The position numbers and the translations under genes are program-made. The notes below the pieces were generated by a model. It saw nothing but the letters and a program-made list of their open reading frames with translations, was not told the DNA's origin and did no database searches. 64,000 bases of DNA from JAJYSO01 sp964579505 (GTDB lineage: Bacteria; Bacteroidota; Bacteroidia; Flavobacteriales; Flavobacteriaceae), in assembly GCA_964579505.1 (NCBI GenBank), contig CAZOGC010000007.1, forward strand, positions 69,245 to 133,244. Reading direction: 5' to 3'. Shown one piece after another: positions 54,140 through 61,003 of the stretch (its first letter is position 1; each line of letters starts with the position of its first letter).

Positions 54140-54700
54140 ATGGAGAATAGAAAAGCCCTTTTGATTATTGATATGCAAAAAGGCTCATTCACACCCAAAA
54201 CCCCAAGATTTGATACAAACGGAGTTGTGAACCGAATAAATGGACTTGCAGACCTTTTCCGCAAAATGGACTTCCCCGTGGTTTTTATCCAACACGATGG
54301 GAATAGAACAGGTGAATTTGAAAAAAACACTTGGGAATGGGAATTGTTGGACGAACTTAAAATCAAACCGACTGACATTCGACTGGACAAATATGCAAAC
54401 GATGTTTTTTACAAATCTGGACTTCAGGACAAACTCGCGGAATTGAAAACGCAGGAACTGGTAATTACTGGTTGTGCAACAGATTTTTGCCTAGAATCCA
54501 CGATTCAATCTGCCTTGACAAAAGATTATGACCTAACCGTGGTTGCGGACGGACATACAACAGGAGAAAGACCGCATTTAAGTGCGGAAAAAGTAATCGA
54601 ACATTATAATTGGGTGTGGCAAAATATGATTCCAACAAAGGGAAAAATAATAGTGCAAAGCTACAATGGAATAATAAAAACGTTTGCCAACAATGTATAA
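54140..54700 (+). CDS. Isochorismatase-family cysteine hydrolase
   Basis: A 186-residue Rossmann-like hydrolase with the family triad: Asp in ALLIIDMQKGSF, Lys in RLDKYANDVF, Cys in VITGCATDFCLESTI. Relatives hydrolyse isochorismate, nicotinamide or other amides; the substrate is not readable. It fills a block whose ends match perfectly over 10 bases (54117-54126 and 54682-54691). The R''-type box lies inside the last codons, so the stop codon falls within the spacer. Confidence 0.87.
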   Translation: MENRKALLIIDMQKGSFTPKTPRFDTNGVVNRINGLADLFRKMDFPVVFIQHDGNRTGEFEKNTWEWELLDELKIKPTDIRLDKYANDVFYKSGLQDKLAELKTQELVITGCATDFCLESTIQSALTKDYDLTVVADGHTTGERPHLSAEKVIEHYNWVWQNMIPTKGKIIVQSYNGIIKTFANNV

Positions 54701-54764
54701 CCGCAACTGCGGTTATACGAGACCGTTAGAGCGACATAACGCCTGCGGCGTTAGCGGACATTGT
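54682..54764 (+). repeat. Cassette spacer 3 (attC-like)
   Basis: It begins with GTTTGCCAAC (54682-54691), the exact reverse complement of the block start at 54117-54126, and holds the next core GTTAGCGG (54750-54757). Two hairpins lie between: TATAACCGCA/TGCGGTTATA (54696-54705, 54708-54717) and TAACGCC/GGCGTTA (54737-54743, 54747-54753). CCGTTAGAGCGACAT (54723-54737) recurs in spacer 7. Confidence 0.65.
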
Positions 54765-54844
54765 AAGACGACACAAGAATAATCAAAACCTACCGAACCT
54801 TTCTTCATATCAACAAATCCAAAAAAAATTTCACAATTTAACTG

Positions 54845-54915
54845 ATTGATAATCAATAATCTTTGTGATTACTAAAATCATTTTTTTGTTTATCGGCTAT
54901 AATTTATTGTTTATC
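54845..54915 (+). promoter_or_regulatory. Candidate operator/promoter region of the DUF2975-HTH block
   Basis: A palindrome ATTGATAATCAAT (54845-54857) is followed by two copies of TTGTTTATC (54886-54894 and 54907-54915) spaced 21 bases apart, two helical turns. The region is A+T-rich and lies 46-116 bases before the DUF2975 gene. It could bind the HTH protein encoded downstream (inference). No exact TAnnTTTG element is present. Confidence 0.4.
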
Positions 54916-54961
54916 AATAAATATTTATTATTTTTACCCAATAATTTTAATACTATTTTTT

Positions 54962-55498
54962 ATGAAAGCAAAACCAGATTTCATCATTAAAGCGGTAAAT
55001 ATTCTTATGTGGATAGTTTTCATTGGCTTTTGTATCCAAACAGGTGCTATAACTTTCACCTATATTTACAGTCTTTTTCAACCTGTGATTTCATCCAATC
55101 TATATTTGGGGCTAGACCTATCCGAGGTTTACAACGAAAGTTTGTGGCACTACACGTGTTTGGTCAGCCTGATTATCACACTTTCTGCACTAAAAGCATA
55201 CGTCTTTTATTTGGCGGTTAAAATTTTTATGAAAATTGATATGGTAAAGCCATTCAGTGAAACGGTATATCAATTAATTTCAAAAATCAGTTATTATGTG
55301 TTTTCAATTGGGATTATGGGATATATTTCAGTTGAATATGCTCAAAGCCTCTTAAATAAAAACATTGACATAAATGAAATCGGTGAATTTTGGAACGATT
55401 TCCAAGCCTATCTTTTAATGGCAGGACTTATTTTCTTTATTGCTCAGATTTTTAAGAAAGGGCTTGAATTACAAACCGAAAATGATTTAACTGTTTAA
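54962..55498 (+). CDS. DUF2975 membrane protein
   Basis: A 178-residue protein with four hydrophobic helices (ILMWIVFIGFCIQTGAITF, VSLIITLSALKAYVFYLAV, ISYYVFSIGIMGYI, AYLLMAGLIFFIAQIF), the layout of DUF2975. It is followed 3 bases later by a small HTH regulator, the usual partner for this family. The membrane protein may sense a signal for that regulator; the role is unproven. Its upstream region has a palindrome and a helically spaced direct repeat. Confidence 0.8.
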   Translation: MKAKPDFIIKAVNILMWIVFIGFCIQTGAITFTYIYSLFQPVISSNLYLGLDLSEVYNESLWHYTCLVSLIITLSALKAYVFYLAVKIFMKIDMVKPFSETVYQLISKISYYVFSIGIMGYISVEYAQSLLNKNIDINEIGEFWNDFQAYLLMAGLIFFIAQIFKKGLELQTENDLTV

Positions 55499-55501
55499 GC
55501 T

Positions 55502-55729
55502 ATGGCAATTGTAGTAAACCTTGACGTAATGATGGCTAAACGAAAAATGTCGCTAAACGAGCTCTCAGACAAAGTTGGTTTGACATTATCCAATTTATCC
55601 ATACTTAAAACAGGAAAAGCAAAAGCAGTTAGATTTAGTACCTTGGAAACAATTTGTAATGTATTGGAATGTCAGCCAGGCGACCTTTTAGAATATGTGA
55701 ATGACGAACAAAAAACAACGACCCGCTAA
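55502..55729 (+). CDS. Small Cro/CI-type HTH regulator
   Basis: A 75-residue helix-turn-helix protein (MAKRKMSLNELSDKVGLT, then LSILKTGKAKAVRFSTLETI) of the YozG-like group that accompanies DUF2975 membrane proteins. It is probably a DNA-binding repressor or activator of its own operon. Its TAA stop lies inside the 8-base R''-type box CCGCTAAC (55723-55730), so the gene ends exactly at the cassette spacer. Confidence 0.85.
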   Translation: MAIVVNLDVMMAKRKMSLNELSDKVGLTLSNLSILKTGKAKAVRFSTLETICNVLECQPGDLLEYVNDEQKTTTR

Positions 55730-55888
55730 CAACGGCTATGACCAGGCGGTCCCGCACGTGCGGGATTCGGTTGAACAAATTTATTACGCCTTGGCTCCGA
55801 AAAAAACAACACAGGAATACTTTTGTGGCTACGCCACTTCGTATTCTCTGATTTTTTTCAGAACTTCGTCAAGCGCAGCGTTGTGTGC
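55723..55888 (+). repeat. Cassette spacer 4 (attC-like, long)
   Basis: It begins with CCGCTAAC (55723-55730), the exact reverse complement of the block start GTTAGCGG (54750-54757), and ends with the next core GTTGTGTGC (55880-55888). AACGGCTATG at its left resembles spacer 2. A perfect 14-base palindrome CCCGCACGTGCGGG (55751-55764) sits in the centre. Bases 55834-55883 repeat spacer 2 with one mismatch. It is about 90 bases longer than spacer 2. Confidence 0.65.
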
Positions 55889-55932
55889 AAGCTCAAAAAT
55901 CGAATAAAAAATATCATACCCAATTTTTTCGT

Positions 55933-55940
55933 TAACTTTG
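55933..55940 (+). promoter_or_regulatory. Promoter -7 element of the toxin-antitoxin block
   Basis: TAACTTTG is an exact match to TAnnTTTG. A start near 55946 leaves a leader of about 15 bases to ATG 55961. Toxin-antitoxin cassettes in known integron arrays often carry their own promoter, and this fits. Confidence 0.6.
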
Positions 55941-55960
55941 AAATATAAAACTTGGCGATT

Positions 55961-56200
55961 ATGGATATTCAAACAAGAAAAGTAGAATTCGTTCGAGAGT
56001 TCTTAAAGATGCAAAATGAAGAGTTACTGACTTTAATGGAGAAACTTCTGCATTCGACAAAAAAAGATACTGAAAGTAAACCGCATCCAATGAGTGTGGA
56101 AGAACTTAATAAGCGAATCGATAAGTCTATGAAAGATTCTAAAAATGGGAAATTAACTAAATCCAGTGATTTAATTGGAGAAATTAAAGAATGGAAATAG
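55961..56200 (+). CDS. Antitoxin-like protein of a ParE/RelE pair
   Basis: About 79 residues from ATG 55961 (the in-frame TTG at 55952 is too close to the predicted start of transcription). The N-terminal half is helical (VEFVREFLKMQNEELLTLMEKLL) and the C-terminal half is charged and probably disordered until bound to toxin (SVEELNKRIDKSMKDSKNGK). It overlaps the toxin gene by 10 bases, the usual coupling. It should neutralise the toxin and may repress the operon. Confidence 0.75.
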   Translation: MDIQTRKVEFVREFLKMQNEELLTLMEKLLHSTKKDTESKPHPMSVEELNKRIDKSMKDSKNGKLTKSSDLIGEIKEWK

Positions 56201-56508
56201 AGATTTATTGGACTGATTTCGCCAAAAGAGAACTAAATAAAATCTTTGATTATTATCATCAAAAAGTAAATTTAAAACTCGCCCGTAAATTAACTGTACA
56301 AATTGTATCAGACACCGATATTTTAAAAACATTCCCTGAAATCGGAGCGAGAGAAGAAAATCTAAAATTAAGACCTCAAAAATTTTGTTATATAGTCAGC
56401 ACAAATTATAAAGTCATTTATTGGATTAATAGGGGGAGAAAACGAATAGAAATTGTCGATGTTTTTGATACGCGGCAAAATCCAAAGAAGATTACTCGAC
56501 AAAAATAA
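56191..56508 (+). CDS. RelE/ParE-family toxin
   Basis: A 105-residue toxin of the RelE/ParE superfamily: IYWTDFAKRELNKIFDYYHQKV at the N-terminus, ILKTFPEIGAREENL, and IVSTNYKVIYWINRGRKRIEIVDVFDTRQNP at the end. Family members block gyrase (ParE) or cleave mRNA on the ribosome (RelE); the sequence favours ParE by layout but does not prove it. It is encoded just after, and overlapping, its antitoxin. Confidence 0.85.
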   Translation: MEIEIYWTDFAKRELNKIFDYYHQKVNLKLARKLTVQIVSDTDILKTFPEIGAREENLKLRPQKFCYIVSTNYKVIYWINRGRKRIEIVDVFDTRQNPKKITRQK

Positions 56509-56533
56509 TTTGTTTCCTAAAAATAGTGGAAAT

Positions 56534-56589
56534 CGACGTTTACGGCTTCGTTTACCCCACCTGCAGAAAGCCGCACAGCGTCGTGCGAG
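56534..56589 (+). repeat. Cassette spacer 5 (attC-like, clear R-L-L-R layout)
   Basis: CGACG (56534-56538), four bases, CGGCTT (56543-56548), a 19-base centre, AAGCCG (56568-56573), five bases, CGTCG (56579-56583): two nested pairs of inverted boxes, as in attC sites. GTCGTGCGAG (56580-56589) begins the next block and matches its 3' end at 57938-57947. The centre plus AAGCCGCA recur in spacer 8. Confidence 0.7.
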
Positions 56590-56614
56590 ATTAACGTAAA
56601 ACGAATTCAAAGAA

Positions 56615-57931
56615 ATGAGAATAAAATATTTAATTACCCTATTTATTGCAAGTCTTTTTGCGCCCCAGGCTTTTGCTCAAACAATTGATACTGCCAGGAT
56701 AAATGATTACATAGATTACATTGTCAAAGAAAATCAAGACGTTGGAAATATCTCGATTTTTAAAAATGGGCAAGAAGTTTATAATCGAAGTTTTGGGCAA
56801 AATCATATTAAAGACCTAGAGTTTAATGAAAACACAAAGTATCACATAGGGTCAATAACGAAATTGTTTACCGCTACAATGATATGGCAATTAATAGAAA
56901 AAGGCCAATTAAGCCTAAAAGATAAATTGGCGGAGTTCTTTCCGAAAGTCCCCAATTCAAAAGAAATAAACATTAAGAACCTATTAGAGCATTCGAGTGG
57001 TTTGGGAGATTATGTCATTAAAAATGACACCCTGTATTACTGGCTGAAAGAACCCAGAACGGAAAAAGAAATCCTATCTGAAATACGACGTCAAGGAGTG
57101 CTATTTCAACCGGGAGACAGCGTTTCTTATTCTAACACGGGTTATTATTTGCTAGCAAAAATTCTAGAAAAAAAGTATCACTTAAAGTACGGTAAAATAC
57201 TTAAAAAGTATATTACTGAACCCTTGCATTTGAAAAATACATTTTCCGTTGAGAACCATCCTAAAAACATCTTTAATTCGTATAAGTTTTCAAAGGGGAA
57301 ATGGGTAAAGATAAAAGAGTTTTATTTTCCTAATGTCGTAGGTCTAGGAGACATAGTTTCAACCCCAACAGATTTGAATAAATTCATAAACCAACTTTTT
57401 AATTACAAAATTCTAAGCAAAACAACCATTGAAAAAATGAAACCTATTGTTGGGAAAGAAGTGTTTGGTCGTGGATTAATGTTTGTACCCTTCTATGATC
57501 ATATAGGATATGGACACGCAGGAGATACATACGGTTCCCACTCCAGTGTTGTCTATGAACCCAAAAACAGACTATCAGTAGCATTTGCATTAAATGGGGC
57601 AAGATATCCTCGAAATAATTTTGCGATTGGCTTATCTAATACAATCTATGGTATAGATTTTAATTATCCTAAATTTGTAGACCCACAAATATTAAAGCAA
57701 TATATTGGAATATACGCTAGCCCCGATTTTCCTTTAAAAATAACTATTGCAAAACAAGGGAGTCTCTTAACCGGCCAAGCAACGGGGCAATCAGATTTTC
57801 CTTTGCAGCCAATTGGGAAAAATAAGTTTCAATTTGAAAGAGCAGGTATAAAAATTGAATTTAAACCTGAAAAAAAATTACTAATTATAAAACAAGGGGG
57901 GAGTGAAAATATATTAAAAAAAGAGGATTGA
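56615..57931 (+). CDS. Serine hydrolase, beta-lactamase class C / PBP4*-like
   Basis: 438 residues with a signal peptide (MRIKYLITLFIASLFAPQAFAQ). The catalytic SxxK is SITK in HIGSITKLFTATMIW, the Tyr motif is YSNTGYY, and the third motif is HAG in GHAGDTYGSHSS. A C-terminal beta domain of about 80 residues follows. Relatives are D-aminopeptidases, esterases and penicillin-binding proteins; true beta-lactamase activity should not be assumed. It fills the fourth block with matching ends (56580-56589 and 57938-57947). Confidence 0.87.
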   Translation: MRIKYLITLFIASLFAPQAFAQTIDTARINDYIDYIVKENQDVGNISIFKNGQEVYNRSFGQNHIKDLEFNENTKYHIGSITKLFTATMIWQLIEKGQLSLKDKLAEFFPKVPNSKEINIKNLLEHSSGLGDYVIKNDTLYYWLKEPRTEKEILSEIRRQGVLFQPGDSVSYSNTGYYLLAKILEKKYHLKYGKILKKYITEPLHLKNTFSVENHPKNIFNSYKFSKGKWVKIKEFYFPNVVGLGDIVSTPTDLNKFINQLFNYKILSKTTIEKMKPIVGKEVFGRGLMFVPFYDHIGYGHAGDTYGSHSSVVYEPKNRLSVAFALNGARYPRNNFAIGLSNTIYGIDFNYPKFVDPQILKQYIGIYASPDFPLKITIAKQGSLLTGQATGQSDFPLQPIGKNKFQFERAGIKIEFKPEKKLLIIKQGGSENILKKED

Positions 57932-57937
57932 TGAAAC

Positions 57938-57987
57938 CTCGCACAACAAATATATTGGCGGTCATTTTAAGCGACACCGTGCATAAG
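57938..57987 (+). repeat. Cassette spacer 6 (attC-like)
   Basis: CTCGCACAAC (57938-57947) is the reverse complement of the block start GTCGTGCGAG at 9 of 10 bases. GCAC/GTGC (57941-57944, 57979-57982) and CGGT/ACCG (57959-57962, 57976-57979) give nested short dyads over about 50 bases. Confidence 0.55.
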
Positions 57988-57997
57988 ACAAAATTGT

Positions 57998-58837
57998 ATG
58001 ACAAAAAAGCAACCAGACAACACAGCATTACGGACAGCTTTATGGAGAGCCTTACACGTTTTGACAGACGACAAACCCTACATCATTGAAGACAAAGTTG
58101 GCTACGACTTAATCAAACCCGAAGAAAATTGGCAGGAACGTCCTGATATGAAATATACCAAGCGACTTCGGGCGTCTATTGTTGCTCATGCTCGATTTGT
58201 TGAAGACATTGCCAAAGAACAAATCGGAAATGGGGTAAAACAATATGTTCTGCTTGGGGCTGGACTCGACAGTTTTGCTCAACGAAATACGGAAATCAGT
58301 TCACAGGTTGATATTTACGAAATTGACCAACCCGACACATTGACTTGGAAAGAAGAAAAATTAATTGAAAACGGTTACAATATTCCCGACAATCTTCATT
58401 TCGTTTCCGTTGATTTTGAAACTTCTTCTTGGTGGACGGAACTTCTAAATAAAGGATTTGACATTCACAAAAAAGCAGTTGTTTCCTGTACAGGAGTTAC
58501 GCTTTATCTTACCAAAGAAGCAATTACAGATACATTGAGAAAAATGACTTCACTTGCTTCGGGTTCGACCATTGCGATAGCATTCTATTTACCATTAGAA
58601 CAACTTGACGAAGAAGATAAGCCAATGCAAGAAATAGCAATAAAAGGTGCAGCAGCTTCGGGAACACCTTTTGTTAGCTTTTTCTCTGTTGACGAAATTA
58701 TAAAACTTGCAGAAGAAATAGGCTTGAAAGAAATTAAAACCATATCAACAAAAGATATGACAGAAAAGTATTTTAAAGACAGAACTGACAGTTTTATTCC
58801 GGCGAGCGGAGAATTTTTCTTGGTTGCGAAAATATAA
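57998..58837 (+). CDS. Class I SAM-dependent methyltransferase (LCMT/PPM family)
   Basis: A 279-residue methyltransferase: LRASIVAHARFVEDIAKEQI, the SAM-binding VLLGAGLDSFAQR (about residues 85-97), FVSVDFET and ISCTGV-like VVSCTGVTLYLT. The pattern matches the leucine-carboxyl-methyltransferase-like group often labelled TIGR00027, common in secondary metabolism and mobile DNA. The substrate is unknown. It starts ten bases after spacer 6. Confidence 0.85.
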   Translation: MTKKQPDNTALRTALWRALHVLTDDKPYIIEDKVGYDLIKPEENWQERPDMKYTKRLRASIVAHARFVEDIAKEQIGNGVKQYVLLGAGLDSFAQRNTEISSQVDIYEIDQPDTLTWKEEKLIENGYNIPDNLHFVSVDFETSSWWTELLNKGFDIHKKAVVSCTGVTLYLTKEAITDTLRKMTSLASGSTIAIAFYLPLEQLDEEDKPMQEIAIKGAAASGTPFVSFFSVDEIIKLAEEIGLKEIKTISTKDMTEKYFKDRTDSFIPASGEFFLVAKI

Positions 58838-58846
58838 AAAACGACC

Positions 58847-59008
58847 ACCAACAAACAATTTGCCGCAACCTGTCTGCCGACAGGAAGGTGGTTGGTAAAA
58901 ACGACTCCGATTGACAGAAAAGTACTAAATTTACGCTCACGTATTCGGTTGACGTTTAGTGGTAAATCAGCCACTGCAGCAAGCTACAAGCCGTTAGAGC
59001 GACATTAC
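58847..59008 (+). repeat. Cassette spacer 7 (two dyads, possibly an ORF-less unit)
   Basis: First element: ACCAAC/GTTGGT (58847-58852, 58891-58896) around CCTGTC/GACAGG (58869-58874, 58879-58884). Second: AGTGG/CCACT (58958-58962, 58971-58975) and the core CCGTTAGAGCGACAT (58991-59005), shared with spacer 3. The roughly 100 bases between the two GTT cores hold no gene. Confidence 0.5.
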
Positions 59009-59043
59009 AACAAAACAAACAATTACCCTTTTAAAATTATTAA

Positions 59044-59610
59044 ATGAGAAAAACTATATTGACCTTAATGGCATTCGTATGCCTAACTTTTACAGCTAAA
59101 TCACAAGACATTAGCGTAGAAAAATCAATATTTGGAATTCAAACAGGCTTTTTAGGAGTTTGGGTACATAATGAAGCTAAACTGTCTAACCAAATTGCTT
59201 TAAGGAGTGAACTTGGCTTCGATAGTGGTATTTGGGGTGGAGATTTCTACGACAAAACAGGATTTGTATTGACACCGGTAATAACTATTGAACCTCGTTG
59301 GTACTACAACCTAACTAAAAGAGCAAACAAATCAAAAAGAATAGATAAAAATAGCGGAAACTTTATCTCTTTGAAAACAAGCTACCATCCAGATTGGTTT
59401 GCCATTTCAAATTATAAAAATATCAAAATCATTAGTGATATATCTATTATTCCAACTTGGGGAATTAGGAGAAATCTTGGCAAGAGTTTTAATTACGAAG
59501 CAGGAATTGGATTGGGATACAGGTATATTTTTGCTAAACAAGCAGGCTATGCTGAAAATAAAAGCGAAGCAGCCTTAAACTTACATCTTAGAATAGGTTA
59601 TTCATTCTAA
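59044..59610 (+). CDS. Small outer-membrane beta-barrel-like protein, unknown
   Basis: 188 residues: signal peptide (MRKTILTLMAFVCLTFTAKSQ) and a mature part of about 165 residues with alternating aromatic and polar residues (GVWVHNEAKLSNQIALRSEL, WYYNLTKRANKSKRI) and a terminal aromatic strand (LHLRIGYSF), as in small outer-membrane barrels. No specific family is recognised. It is the only gene in its block and has no obvious promoter of its own. Confidence 0.65.
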   Translation: MRKTILTLMAFVCLTFTAKSQDISVEKSIFGIQTGFLGVWVHNEAKLSNQIALRSELGFDSGIWGGDFYDKTGFVLTPVITIEPRWYYNLTKRANKSKRIDKNSGNFISLKTSYHPDWFAISNYKNIKIISDISIIPTWGIRRNLGKSFNYEAGIGLGYRYIFAKQAGYAENKSEAALNLHLRIGYSF

Positions 59611-59619
59611 AAAAGAAAG

Positions 59620-59680
59620 AAAACGAACGCACAGTAAACAGCTTCCCCTCCTGCAGAAAGCCGCAAACCGTTGTGTGTAC
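59620..59680 (+). repeat. Cassette spacer 8 (attC-like)
   Basis: AGCTTCC, a Cys-rich-looking C+T centre, CTGCAGAAAGCCGCA (59651-59665) and GTTGTGTGTAC (59670-59680). The centre through AAGCCGCA matches spacer 5, and GCTT/AAGC forms an L-box-like pair. The match between this block's own ends (58993 and here) is not recognisable. Confidence 0.55.
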
Positions 59681-59711
59681 TATTAAGACAAACCATCTTT
59701 ATCAATAAACT

Positions 59712-60908
59712 ATGAAAAAAATAATCTGTATAATTATTCTACTATTATCAACGTTTCCTGTATTAGCTCAGGTAGATTTTAATAGCGGCAGAATTAAACA
59801 AAAACACTATCTTGATACAATTCCATACCAAACCCAAAAGGGATTAATTTTTATCCCCGTTCAAATAAATGGGAAAACCTATAAATTTCTATTTGACACA
59901 GGCTCACCTTTAATCATTTATGACAATATTCATAAACAATTAAATCTAAACCATTTAAACGATATTTCTATCGTTGATATAAATAATACATCTTCTACCC
60001 AAAAGGCCGTCATATTGCCAAAGATGAAAATCGGAAACATAACTTTTCTTAATAGCACAGGAGCAATTCTAAATAAAGGTGATTCTAAAATTATGGATTG
60101 TTTTGAGATGGATGGCGTTGTTGGTAGCAATATTCTTAGAAATTCTGTCGTCCAAATTGACAGTAAAAACCATCAACTAATCATAACGGATAAAAGGACT
60201 AATTTATCTGTCAAAAGAAAAAACAGCCAAAAATTAATTCTTGATGATCAAAGCACCCCTTTACTAAAAATAAAGCTTCATAATAAACCTCGAGTCACCG
60301 ATGAAGTTGTATTTGATTCAGGTGCTCAAACATTTTATACAATGTCAAATCGTTCATCCCAATTATTTAAAAAACACAACGTAAGAGCCATTGATGAAAT
60401 AGCAAAATCAAAGGGGGTTTCCGGAATTGGTTTTTTTGGCAAAAAGAACCAACAAAAGATGGTATTATTAAACATTAAAAATATCTCCATAAATAACGCT
60501 AATTTTCACAATGTAATTGTAGAAGTACATCCCAACTCAAACTCTCGTATTGGTTCTGAACTATTGAAATATGGAAAAGTAACCATTGACTACAACCATA
60601 AACGTTTTTACTTTAAGCCTTTTAAAAGTACAAATAGAGATAAGCTCTCTCAAAAACCCTGGCAGATACAGCCTACATTGAGGAATGGTAAATTAGTAGT
60701 CGGGCGAATATGGGAAAATACAGATAATCGTAACATAAACCTTGGAGATGAGATACTTAAATTTGAAGAAACTAACTATCAATCTATGAATATTTGTGAA
60801 ATGTTCCTCAAAAATAAAGGGTATGAGTCAATAAGTCAGGCTAATGTTAAATTAAAGGATGTAAATACAGGAGAAATTAAAGAAATAAGGATATCACGAA
60901 TAAAATAA
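59712..60908 (+). CDS. Secreted retropepsin-like aspartic protease with PDZ domain
   Basis: 398 residues with signal peptide (MKKIICIIILLLSTFPVLAQ). Two aspartic-protease lobes carry FLFDTGSPLIIYD (about residue 60) and VVFDSGAQTFYTMS (about residue 200). A C-terminal PDZ-like domain follows (LRNGKLVVGRIWENTDNRNI, LGDEILKFEE). Many Bacteroidota encode such clan AA proteases of unknown target. It is the last gene of the array; after it come about 95 bases without a recognisable site, then the minus-strand terminator. Confidence 0.8.
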   Translation: MKKIICIIILLLSTFPVLAQVDFNSGRIKQKHYLDTIPYQTQKGLIFIPVQINGKTYKFLFDTGSPLIIYDNIHKQLNLNHLNDISIVDINNTSSTQKAVILPKMKIGNITFLNSTGAILNKGDSKIMDCFEMDGVVGSNILRNSVVQIDSKNHQLIITDKRTNLSVKRKNSQKLILDDQSTPLLKIKLHNKPRVTDEVVFDSGAQTFYTMSNRSSQLFKKHNVRAIDEIAKSKGVSGIGFFGKKNQQKMVLLNIKNISINNANFHNVIVEVHPNSNSRIGSELLKYGKVTIDYNHKRFYFKPFKSTNRDKLSQKPWQIQPTLRNGKLVVGRIWENTDNRNINLGDEILKFEETNYQSMNICEMFLKNKGYESISQANVKLKDVNTGEIKEIRISRIK

Positions 60909-61003
60909 AGCATACACCATGAACTGTGTAAAAACCAAGTAAATTAAGCTAAAAAACTACGGCAATTTTCGGGGAATGGAATCCCATTTCTTACACAAAC
61001 AAA

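Larger units (their letters stand above)
52794..60908 (+). mobile_element. Integron-like gene-cassette array without a local integrase
   Basis: About 8.1 kb of one-direction small genes in nine blocks, each followed by a short dyad-rich spacer. Four blocks have ends that are reverse complements of each other: 52794-52803 with 53600-53609 (9/10), 54117-54126 with 54682-54691 (10/10), 54750-54757 with 55723-55730 (8/8), 56580-56589 with 57938-57947 (9/10). The 5' copies begin GTT or GTC and the 3' copies end in AAC, the core of R' and R'' boxes in attC sites. Spacers share repeats. Neighbouring genes on both sides are housekeeping. No integrase or transposase gene is in the window. The cassette reading is inference from structure; gene content (toxin-antitoxin, small hydrolases, unknowns) fits. 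Confidence 0.7.

Noticed and set aside
55701..55907. A 68-residue ORF across cassette spacer 4
   Set aside because: It overlaps the HTH gene end and runs through palindromes and a repeated spacer, so it is an accidental open frame.
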